From Methanomassiliicoccus sp. (GTDB taxonomy: Archaea; Thermoplasmatota; Thermoplasmata; Methanomassiliicoccales; Methanomassiliicoccaceae), in the NCBI GenBank assembly GCA_016109435.1, contig JAEILR010000028.1, positions 62,001 to 126,000 of the forward strand: a DNA stretch of 64,000 nt. The letters run 5' to 3'. Below the pieces are notes generated by a model, which was not told the origin of the DNA, searched no databases, and saw only the letters and a program-made list of their open reading frames with translations. A program made the translations under genes and the position numbers. Below are positions 34,465 to 41,899 of the stretch, piece after piece. Position 1 is the stretch's first letter. Each line of letters begins with the position of its first letter.

Positions 34465-35927
34465 GCGCTCCCCCCGGTGAACAGCCGGACGATCTGCTGC
34501 AGGACATCGTCCAGGAACGAGGGCACGTACAGCCCCAGGACGAGGATGGAGGCCAGGAGGAGTACCATGATCACCAGGCCGGCCTTGTTGCTCTCCCGTT
34601 CATCGCCGGCGGGGGACGGTTCCCCGAACACCATGCGGCCGACGTGATACATGAACGCGGCGAACACGGTGACGATCAGGATGAGATATATCGACGCGGC
34701 CAGGTAGTCCCCCGAGGCCAGCCCGCCGGCCAGGACCATGAACTCGCTCAGGAAGAGGGAGAACGGGGGGCAGCCGGTGATCGCCAGCGCACCGCCCAGG
34801 AACAGCGCTCCGGTGACCGGGAGGACCCGTATCAATCCGCGCACCCGGTCGATCTCCTTGGTCCCCGTCCTCTGCAGTATGTTGCCCGCTCCGAAGAACA
34901 TCAGGGTCTTGGTGAGAGCGTGATTGAGCATGTGGAACAGGGCACCGAACACGCCCCAGAACCCCCCGAAGCCGAAGCCGATGGCGATGATGCCCATGTG
35001 CTCGATGGAGGAGTACGCGAGCATGCGCTTGTAATCCTTGGACAGGATGATGTACGCCGCTGCGGTGGCCAGCGATATGAGGCCGAACAGCAGCAGGAGG
35101 CCGCCGGAGAAGCCGGGACCCAGCGACGAGCCGGACACGATCAGGTGGAACCTGAGGATGCCGTACATGGCGCAGTTGAGAAGCACCCCCGACAGCAGGG
35201 CCGACACCGGGGTGGGGGCCTGGGAGTGGGCGTCGGGAAGCCAGGTGTGCATGGGCGCCAGGCCTACCTTGGTGCCGTATCCGACCAGCACGAAGATGAA
35301 CGCGATCTTGAGGAGCCCGGGGTCAAGGGAGCCGGCCACTCCCATGAGGGTGGACCAGTCCAGGGCCGAGGACGACTCCCCCAGCACCTGGATGGAGGAG
35401 GCGTACACGATGATTATGCCCAGGAGGGCCAGGGTGATGCCCACCGAGCAGATGACCAGGTACTTCCATGCCGCCTCCACTGAGGTGTCCCGGTCGTAAA
35501 GGCCGACCAGATAGGCCGACGCCAGAGTGGTTCCCTCGATGGCGATCCACATGATCCCCAGGTTATTGGAGACGCACACCAGGAGCATGGTGAACACGAA
35601 CAGCTGGAAGAACACGTAGTAGTTCCTCAGCTTCAGGTCCCCTACCTCCTTCTCCCGGTTCTCCATCCCCAGGTAGGGCACCGAGTACACCGCGGCCAGC
35701 AGGCCGACGAAGGACACGAGCATGAGGACGTAGGCGGAGAAGGCGTCCATATACAGCAGGCCCTCGTCGAGGATGCCGTCGGTGAACACCAGGTACGAGA
35801 GGTACGAAGCCACGGCCAGGGTGGCCGCGGAGCCGCCCACCGACGCCGCCTCCACCCACGGCCTGCGGCCCAGAAGATAGCATAGGGCCGCGGTCAGCAG
35901 CGGCACTATGAGCAGCAGCTCGATCAA
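34461..35927 (-). CDS. Ehr-like complex antiporter-like subunit (HyfF type), TTG start
   Basis: The 488-residue protein is NuoN/NuoM-like with about 13-14 membrane segments. Charged residues typical of ion-pumping subunits are visible: Glu in IMWIAIEGTTLASAYLVGLY, Lys in YGTKVGLAPMHTWLPDAHSQ and Lys in HALTKTLMFFGAGNIL. The TM8 lysine of its HyfB-type partner is Asn here (VLLNCAMY). The reading frame is open 350 nt upstream, but that part is shadow of the HyfE-type gene. The true start is TTG 35927, which overlaps that gene's TGA as TTGA and begins the first membrane helix (LIELLLIVPLLTAALCYLLG). Confidence 0.9.
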   Translation of the reverse strand: MIELLLIVPLLTAALCYLLGRRPWVEAASVGGSAATLAVASYLSYLVFTDGILDEGLLYMDAFSAYVLMLVSFVGLLAAVYSVPYLGMENREKEVGDLKLRNYYVFFQLFVFTMLLVCVSNNLGIMWIAIEGTTLASAYLVGLYDRDTSVEAAWKYLVICSVGITLALLGIIIVYASSIQVLGESSSALDWSTLMGVAGSLDPGLLKIAFIFVLVGYGTKVGLAPMHTWLPDAHSQAPTPVSALLSGVLLNCAMYGILRFHLIVSGSSLGPGFSGGLLLLFGLISLATAAAYIILSKDYKRMLAYSSIEHMGIIAIGFGFGGFWGVFGALFHMLNHALTKTLMFFGAGNILQRTGTKEIDRVRGLIRVLPVTGALFLGGALAITGCPPFSLFLSEFMVLAGGLASGDYLAASIYLILIVTVFAAFMYHVGRMVFGEPSPAGDERESNKAGLVIMVLLLASILVLGLYVPSFLDDVLQQIVRLFTGGSA

Positions 35928-36589
35928 TCCCGCAGCCTCCTGAGGATGGTAGTGTCGACGCTGGCGAAGGTCCGGTTGATGCGGAAGGCGAACAGGCCCA
36001 TGATGAGCACCGCCACCAGGATGTCGAAGAAGATGCCCAGCTCGACTATGAGGGGCATGCCATAGGTGACGGAGATGGCCGCCAGGAACAGCCCGTTCTC
36101 CATCGCCAGCAGGCCCATTATCTGAGTGATGGCCTTGCGCCGGGAGATCATGGTGAAGAAGCCGATGAACACCACCGCCAGGGAGATGGCCAAGCAGTTC
36201 TTGGTGAGGGTGGTTATCGGCCCTCCGGTGAAGATGATGGGCTGCACGATGTAGAAGGCCACCACCGTCAGCGCGCCGCACAGGAGCAGCGAGAGGGGTA
36301 TGCTGACGAGCGGCTCGACGTCCTTGTCCGTGCCGATCTTCTCCATCACGTAGAGCAGCATCCAGGGGATGATCGCTCCCTTGATGAGCAGAGTGAGGAC
36401 CGCCACCATGTAGATGTGGGCGGTGCCGGTGACGTACGCCACGGTGAAGGCCAGAGCGGCCAGGGCCACCGACTGGAGGGCGAACAGGCGGACCAGGGAG
36501 AGCATGCGGTTGCTGGCGATGCCCACGAAGGAGAATAGCAGGAAGGCGGCGGCCAGGACGTCAAGGATGGTCAGGGGCGAGAACGCCGT
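35924..36589 (-). CDS. Ehr-like complex HyfE-type membrane subunit, probable ACG start
   Basis: The membrane subunit of about 221 residues, with 6-7 hydrophobic segments, contains MENGLFLAAISVTYGMPLIV and PLIVELGIFFDILVAVLIMG, as in HyfE/NuoK-like proteins. The first ATG/GTG in frame is GTG 36526, but it would cut the first membrane helix. The upstream codons continue it (TILDVLAAAFLLFSFVGIAS) up to the TGA of the preceding gene. The codon right after that TGA is ACG (36589-36587), with GGGGGTGG (36602-36595) five bases upstream. ACG where ATG is expected is either a near-cognate start or a base error. Confidence 0.75.
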   Translation of the reverse strand, partial: TAFSPLTILDVLAAAFLLFSFVGIASNRMLSLVRLFALQSVALAALAFTVAYVTGTAHIYMVAVLTLLIKGAIIPWMLLYVMEKIGTDKDVEPLVSIPLSLLLCGALTVVAFYIVQPIIFTGGPITTLTKNCLAISLAVVFIGFFTMISRRKAITQIMGLLAMENGLFLAAISVTYGMPLIVELGIFFDILVAVLIMGLFAFRINRTFASVDTTILRRLRD

Positions 36590-37525
36590 TCAGGCCACCC
36601 CCAGGATGTAGTAGGAGATGACCGCGAGAAGGGCCAGCATGAACGCGCTGGTCAGCAGGTTGGGGAGCCGGAACAGCCGCATCTTGGCGATGGAGGATTC
36701 GATGACCGCTATGACCAGGGCCAGGAGGACGACCTTCAGCAGGAAGGCCGCCAGTCCGATGCCGATGGCCAGGGGCGTCGCCTCGGTGGCGATCCCCCAG
36801 GGGAAGAACACGTTGGCCAGGATGGCCAGGAAGATGACCAGCTTGGTCATCGAGGCCATCTCCATCAGCGCCAGCTGCTTGCCCGAGTACTCCAGCAGCA
36901 TGGCCTCGTGGATCATGGTGAGCTCGAGATGGGTGGCGGGGTTATCGAAGGGGACCCTGGCGTTCTCCGCCAGGGTGGCCACGAAGAACGCCGCCGCGGC
37001 CAGGAACAAGGCCGGGGACACCAGGTCCAGGCCGCTGGAGGCGATGTCCTGGGCGATGCTGCCCAGGGACGTCGTCCCGGCCACCAGGGCCATGGCGAAG
37101 ATGGACAGCAGCATGGTCGGCTCGACCACCGAGGAGATGTACATCTCCCTGCTGGAGCCCATGCCCCCGAACGCCGAGCCGGTGTCCAGGGCGGCCAGGG
37201 CCATGAAGAAGCGCATCATCCCCAGCAGGTAGATGAGGACGATGAGGTCCCCCACGAAGCCGAAGGTGCCGGTGTAGAGCACGGGCACCAGCAGGGCGGC
37301 CACGATGACCGCGGCGATGCACACGTACGGGGTGAGGGTGAACAGCCAGGAGGCGTCCTTGGAGACCACGGAGCCCTTGGACAGCAGCTTCCTGAGGTCC
37401 CGGTAGGGCTGCACCACCGGCGGCCCCTGGCGGCTCTGCATGACCGCCTTCGCCTTCCGGATGATGCCGGTGATCAGGGGGGCCATGGCCAGCACCAGCA
37501 GGAACTGCACGATCTCCAGGATCAT
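36590..37525 (-). CDS. Ehr-like complex HyfC/NuoH-type membrane subunit
   Basis: The 311-residue protein has 8 hydrophobic segments. It carries the family signatures AVMQSRQGPPVVQPYRDLRK after TM1 and NARVPFDNPATHLELTMIHE with LEYSGKQLALMEM, the acidic-rich loop near the quinone or large-subunit interface. Its ATG overlaps the HyfB-type stop in ATGA. Its TGA is directly followed by the unusual ACG start of the next gene. Confidence 0.94.
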   Translation of the reverse strand: MILEIVQFLLVLAMAPLITGIIRKAKAVMQSRQGPPVVQPYRDLRKLLSKGSVVSKDASWLFTLTPYVCIAAVIVAALLVPVLYTGTFGFVGDLIVLIYLLGMMRFFMALAALDTGSAFGGMGSSREMYISSVVEPTMLLSIFAMALVAGTTSLGSIAQDIASSGLDLVSPALFLAAAAFFVATLAENARVPFDNPATHLELTMIHEAMLLEYSGKQLALMEMASMTKLVIFLAILANVFFPWGIATEATPLAIGIGLAAFLLKVVLLALVIAVIESSIAKMRLFRLPNLLTSAFMLALLAVISYYILGVA

Positions 37526-39588
37526 CGGAGCACCACCAGCAAAGCTAGCAATATGACGAAGATGTAGGCCAGGTAGGCCTGGATGCTCCCCTTCTGGATG
37601 ACCCCTACACGGCGGGCGAGGGCCACCACCAGGGCCACCGCGGGGCCGTACAGGTACCGCTCGAACAGCGGCTCATTGCTCCTGGAGAAGGAGATGTGCC
37701 TCTTGATCAGCCTTGACGATGTGTACTCGGTCTTGACCTCGACGTGGGGCCGGTAGATGGAGCGGAATATGCGGTTGATCGGTTCGGAGAACCCGGCGGC
37801 GGTGTACTCGGCCCTGGAGCTGAGAGGCGTCCCGCAGTCCCAGGTGTCCCCCCTCGCCACCGCTTGGCGGCCTCCCAGCCGGCGGACGACCAGGAAGGCG
37901 GCGGGCACGATGAACAGCAGTAGAGCGCCGATGACCAGGGGGCTCATGCTGGAGAACTCCCCGGCGGGGGGGCTGAGCACCAGGCCGTTGACCAGCTTGG
38001 AGCCGATGGAGACCCCCAGGATGGAAGAGGTCACCGAATCGATGGCCGGGACGATGAGCACCGAGAGGAGGCCCATCAGGACGCACAGCGCGGCGGCGAT
38101 CCCCATCCCCGCGAGCATGGTGCGGGGGACCTCGACGGCCTCCGCTGCGTGCTTGCTGCGCGGACGAGCGAGAAAGGTCGAGCCGAAGATGCGCACGAAG
38201 CATGCCGCGGCCAGAGCGCCGGTGAGAGCGAGCACCGCGACCGCCACCGGCAGCAGGAGGTTGACCATGGGATCGTTAATGTTCTGGGTCAGGAGCAGCG
38301 ACTGGAACAGGAGCCACTCGCCAACGAAACCGCTGAAAGGAGGGATGGCGGATATGGACAGCGCGCCGATGAAGAACAGCACGCTGGTCCACCTCATCCG
38401 CTTGGCGAGGCCGCCCAGCTCCTCCAGGTCGCGGGTGTGGGTGGCGTACATCACCGCCCCCGCGCCCATGAATAGCAGGCCCTTGAACAGGGAGTGGGCG
38501 AGGGTATGGAACAGCACCGCGATAAGGGCCAGGGCCGCCAGGTCGGCCAGGTGGGCATTGGCCACCGGGTCGGCGAGGTAGTAGGACTGGAACACCATGG
38601 CCGCTCCCAGGCCGATGAAGATGAGGCCGATGTTCTCTACCGTGGAGTAGGCCAGGGCGCGCTTGATGTCCTCTTCCATCAAGGCATAGAGGACGCCCAC
38701 CAGGGCGGACACGCAGGCCACCAGCAGGATCACCAGCCCCCACCATGAATCGGTGACGCCCAGGAAGTCGAAGTAGCAGCGGATGAGCATGTACACCGCG
38801 GTCTTGACCATCACCCCGGACATCATGGCCGAGACGTTGGAGGGCGCCGCCGGATGTGCCTGGGGCAGCCACACGTGAAGAGGCACCAGGCCGGCCTTGG
38901 TCCCGAAGCCGGCGAGGAGCAGGACGAACGCGGCGGCGCGGGCCGCTCCCGGCAGCAGGCCCGCCGCCCCCAGCTCGCGGAACGCATCGAAGTCGAAGGA
39001 GCGCTCGGGGGTGTGCAGCCACATGATGAGGAAGGCCACCGAGATGAGGGCGGTGCCCAGGTGGGTCATGGCCACGTAGGTGAGGCCGGACGACACGCTC
39101 TCCCGGTTGCGGTGCTCGTACACCACCAGCAGGTAGGAGGACAATGCCATTGTTTCCCACATGATCAGGAACAGGATGGCGTTGGAGGCGGTGACCACCA
39201 GGAACAGGCTGAGGAGGAAGACGTTGAACAGGAAGCCCATGGTGCCCGGGCCGTACCGCCCCTCATATTCCCGGGTGTACCCCACGGAGTATATGGCCAC
39301 GCACACTGACAGGACCGAGACGGTGAGCATGAAGAACGCCGACAGGCGGTCCACGGTGAAGGAGAAATGCCCGAACGCGGCCACCGCGGTTGGCAGGGTG
39401 ACCACGACCGTCCCTCCGCCGGCCAGCACTTCCAGGGAGATGAGGGCCCCGAGGACCGCGCTGACCGCCGCGGAGGCGAAGGAGACCGTCCGGCAGGCCC
39501 GTTCCCAACGGCCCAGGAGCAGGGCTGCCAGCGCTCCGCCGAGGCTGATGATGACTAGAAGCACGAAAAGGACCTGACCGTACATCAT
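37522..39588 (-). CDS. Ehr-like complex HyfB/NuoL-type antiporter subunit
   Basis: The 688-residue protein is NuoL/HyfB-like with about 16 membrane segments. Visible pump residues are Glu in FLIMWETMALSSYLLVVYEH, Lys in FGTKAGLVPLHVWLPQAHP, Lys in SGVMVKTAVYMLIRCYF and Lys in HSLFKGLLFMGAGAVMY. The C-terminus has a long, partly soluble extension before a final helix. It is the first gene of the operon. A region with ATATTATC about 45 nt upstream may be its promoter. Confidence 0.94.
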   Translation of the reverse strand: MMYGQVLFVLLVIISLGGALAALLLGRWERACRTVSFASAAVSAVLGALISLEVLAGGGTVVVTLPTAVAAFGHFSFTVDRLSAFFMLTVSVLSVCVAIYSVGYTREYEGRYGPGTMGFLFNVFLLSLFLVVTASNAILFLIMWETMALSSYLLVVYEHRNRESVSSGLTYVAMTHLGTALISVAFLIMWLHTPERSFDFDAFRELGAAGLLPGAARAAAFVLLLAGFGTKAGLVPLHVWLPQAHPAAPSNVSAMMSGVMVKTAVYMLIRCYFDFLGVTDSWWGLVILLVACVSALVGVLYALMEEDIKRALAYSTVENIGLIFIGLGAAMVFQSYYLADPVANAHLADLAALALIAVLFHTLAHSLFKGLLFMGAGAVMYATHTRDLEELGGLAKRMRWTSVLFFIGALSISAIPPFSGFVGEWLLFQSLLLTQNINDPMVNLLLPVAVAVLALTGALAAACFVRIFGSTFLARPRSKHAAEAVEVPRTMLAGMGIAAALCVLMGLLSVLIVPAIDSVTSSILGVSIGSKLVNGLVLSPPAGEFSSMSPLVIGALLLFIVPAAFLVVRRLGGRQAVARGDTWDCGTPLSSRAEYTAAGFSEPINRIFRSIYRPHVEVKTEYTSSRLIKRHISFSRSNEPLFERYLYGPAVALVVALARRVGVIQKGSIQAYLAYIFVILLALLVVLR

Positions 39589-39759
39589 GATCCCGCCTGG
39601 ACGTACAGTGTTCCATCATACTCGGATAATATCGTGAATACGGCCTGCCCTTCTCGGCGGGGAGCCTATCTTGTTTCTTAAACATTTCTGCGCCATGCCG
39701 ATTTTCAGGAACCATGGGGGCGAATCCCCAGTGCGGACCGGCGCAAGTATTTGAGGAAG

Positions 39760-39767
39760 ATATTTAT
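39760..39767 (+). promoter_or_regulatory. TATA box of the rubrerythrin-like gene
   Basis: ATATTTAT lies 37-44 nt upstream of ATG 39804, which fits a start site near 39790 and a leader of about 14 nt. Confidence 0.5.
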
Positions 39768-39803
39768 CGACCGTTGGCGGTTCTGAGAAAAGAGGGACGG
39801 GGC

Positions 39804-40349
39804 ATGCGGTCTGAGAAGAGCGACTGGAAAGGGGAGGAGGACCTGCTCAAGAAAGAGCTGGGCCTGCTCGCGGCGGCCATAAGGGTGGAGACGTTCGGCA
39901 GGGACTTCTACCTGAGGATGAGCGAGTGCATCAGGGACAAGGAGGGCAAGCTGATCCTGAAAAGCCTGGCCAGGGACGAGAAGGAGCATCGGGCATGGCT
40001 TCTGCGCCAGGTCGACCGTATCTTCCCGGGCAAGGACGTGGAGACCATACGCCCCGATTCACGGTATGCCAGCGTGGTGCCCCAGAGGCTCTTCCCGGAG
40101 CTTCCGGAGGGCGCCTGCCTGCCGCCCAAGGACGAGATCAAGGCGGTGGAGATGGGCATCGAGGTGGAGAAGGCCTCGGTGAGCATGTACGAGGAGGTCG
40201 CCGGACTGACCCAGGACCTCGAGCTGAAGCTCCTCATGCAGAGGCTGGCGCAATGGGAGAAGGGGCACCAGAAGATCCTGGAGGACAATCTGGCATACCT
40301 CAAACGGGGGGGCAGCTGGTACGGCTACGAGCCCATCCTGGACGGCTAG
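39804..40349 (+). CDS. Rubrerythrin-like ferritin-family diiron protein
   Basis: The 181-residue four-helix protein has Glu-rich helices with diiron-type motifs: RVETFGRDFYLRM, LARDEKEHRAWLLRQ (E-x-x-H), AVEMGIEVEKASVSMYEEVA and LAQWEKGHQKILEDN (E-x-x-H). It lacks the rubredoxin-type C-terminal domain, so it resembles the short erythrin group that handles peroxide or oxygen in anaerobes. ATG 39804 is chosen over upstream in-frame starts because the TATA box lies within the upstream part. Confidence 0.85.
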   Translation: MRSEKSDWKGEEDLLKKELGLLAAAIRVETFGRDFYLRMSECIRDKEGKLILKSLARDEKEHRAWLLRQVDRIFPGKDVETIRPDSRYASVVPQRLFPELPEGACLPPKDEIKAVEMGIEVEKASVSMYEEVAGLTQDLELKLLMQRLAQWEKGHQKILEDNLAYLKRGGSWYGYEPILDG

Positions 40350-40409
40350 GAAGGGCTGTTCGCCGGGGTGACTGGCTCACCTTCGGGAAGGCGGCCCGTT
40401 CTGGCGATA

Positions 40410-40417
40410 GTTATAAG
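40410..40417 (+). promoter_or_regulatory. TATA-like box upstream of hdrD
   Basis: GTTATAAG lies about 80 nt upstream of the hdrD ATG. A GAGGTG site (40484-40489) is 7 nt before the ATG, so the mRNA has a leader of about 50 nt. Confidence 0.5.
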
Positions 40418-40496
40418 AAGTTTTCTTCCATTCACTCGTCCCATAGCCCTCCTTAACGGGAGATAGCTCTTCAATGACATTCATCGAGGTGCACTC

Positions 40497-41783
40497 ATGG
40501 TAAAGATGCCGGAGATCAAAAGAGAACTTCTCGCCTGCCTACAATGCGGTTACTGCGTACGCGTCTGCCCCACCTACGAGCAGACGCCTTGGGAATCCAT
40601 CACCCCTCGGGGCAAGGTGTTCTATCTCAGCCAGATCTCCAAGCGCTCCCCGGTGGACGCCATCCTGGGACGCAAGGTGAAGGTCGACGACGAGTTCGTG
40701 GAAGCGTTGTTCCGCTGCACCGGCTGCGCGCAGTGCGAGACCGTATGCCACGTCAACATCGAGTTCGGCGACTTCTGGGAGAAGGTCCGGGAGTGGGTGG
40801 TGGACCAGGGGAAGGGGCCCCTGCCGGTGCACTCCAAGCTGGCCAAGTCCATCCGGGAGAACCGCAACCCCTACAACGAGCCGACGGAAAAGAGGGGCGC
40901 GTGGTGGCCCGAGGAGGTCCCCCGCGCCGACCGTCCGGAGATCATCTTCTTCGCCGGGTGCACCGGTTCCTACAGGATGCAGCGCATCGCCCGGGCCGGG
41001 GCCGTGGTGCTCCACCGCGCCGGGGTCAAGGTGGACATCCTGGGGGGCGAGGAGTGGTGCTGCACCTCCCCCGCCCTCAGGACCGGACAGACCGACCTCA
41101 CCGCCAGCTTCGCCGAGCATAACATCCGGGCGGTGGAGGTCCGCGGGGCCAAGGCCATGGTCACCACCTGCGCGGGGTGCTACAAGACCACCTCCACCGA
41201 CTATGGTAAGTACTTCTCCAACCCCACCTTCCCGGTGTATCACTTCTCCCAGTTCGTCAACCAGCTGATCAAGGAGAAGAAGCTCAAGTTCACCAAGGAG
41301 ATCAAGGCCAAGGTAACTTACCACGACCCCTGCCACCTGGGCCGGCACGGCGGGGTGTACGAGGACCCCCGCGAGGTGCTGAAGAAGATCCCCGGGCTGG
41401 AGATCGTGGAGATGCCGCGGAACCGCAAGGGCTCCCGCTGCTGCGGGGCCGGAGGCGGCTTCAAGAGCGCCTTCAACGAAATGGCGGTCAACATCGCCGC
41501 GGAGAGGGTCAGGGAGGCCGTGGCCACCGGGGCGGACCTGCTGGTCACCACCTGTCCGTTCTGCGTGGTCAACCTGCAGGCGGGGGCCAAGCAGATAGGG
41601 GCCAGCATCAAGGTGCTTGACATCTCCGAGCTGCTCCTGGACGCCACCGACCCCGCGGCCGTGCCGGCGGCAGCGGAGGGCGCTAAGGCCGGGGCCAAGG
41701 CTCCGGCGGCCAAGGCCGCTCCGGCCAACGAGGCCGCCGCCAAGGCCCCCGCCCCGGCCAAGGCCTCGGCCCAGAAGGCCTGA
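40497..41783 (+). CDS. hdrD: HdrD-type heterodisulfide reductase / Fe-S oxidoreductase subunit
   Basis: The 428-residue protein has two N-terminal [4Fe-4S] motifs (LACLQCGYCVRVCPTYEQTP and FRCTGCAQCETVCHVNIEFG) and two CCG domains. The second reads RCCGAGGGFKSAF and the first has GGEEWCCTSPALRTGQ. HdrD reduces the CoM-S-S-CoB heterodisulfide through noncubane [4Fe-4S] clusters in methanogens. Its usual partner HdrE is not adjacent. In methyl-reducing methanogens without HdrE, HdrD is thought to couple to a membrane complex. The last 45 residues are an Ala/Lys/Pro-rich tail. GAGGTG 7 nt upstream supports the start. Confidence 0.87.
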   Translation: MVKMPEIKRELLACLQCGYCVRVCPTYEQTPWESITPRGKVFYLSQISKRSPVDAILGRKVKVDDEFVEALFRCTGCAQCETVCHVNIEFGDFWEKVREWVVDQGKGPLPVHSKLAKSIRENRNPYNEPTEKRGAWWPEEVPRADRPEIIFFAGCTGSYRMQRIARAGAVVLHRAGVKVDILGGEEWCCTSPALRTGQTDLTASFAEHNIRAVEVRGAKAMVTTCAGCYKTTSTDYGKYFSNPTFPVYHFSQFVNQLIKEKKLKFTKEIKAKVTYHDPCHLGRHGGVYEDPREVLKKIPGLEIVEMPRNRKGSRCCGAGGGFKSAFNEMAVNIAAERVREAVATGADLLVTTCPFCVVNLQAGAKQIGASIKVLDISELLLDATDPAAVPAAAEGAKAGAKAPAAKAAPANEAAAKAPAPAKASAQKA

Positions 41784-41899
41784 AACCCCTTCCCCTTGTT
41801 CTCCTTTCATGGACCCCGCCGGGCCGCGTTCGGGTGGTCCGATGACCCCGGCGATAGGTTGAAATAGGCTCATTCTGTGGAGAAAACCCGCGTCCGGCC

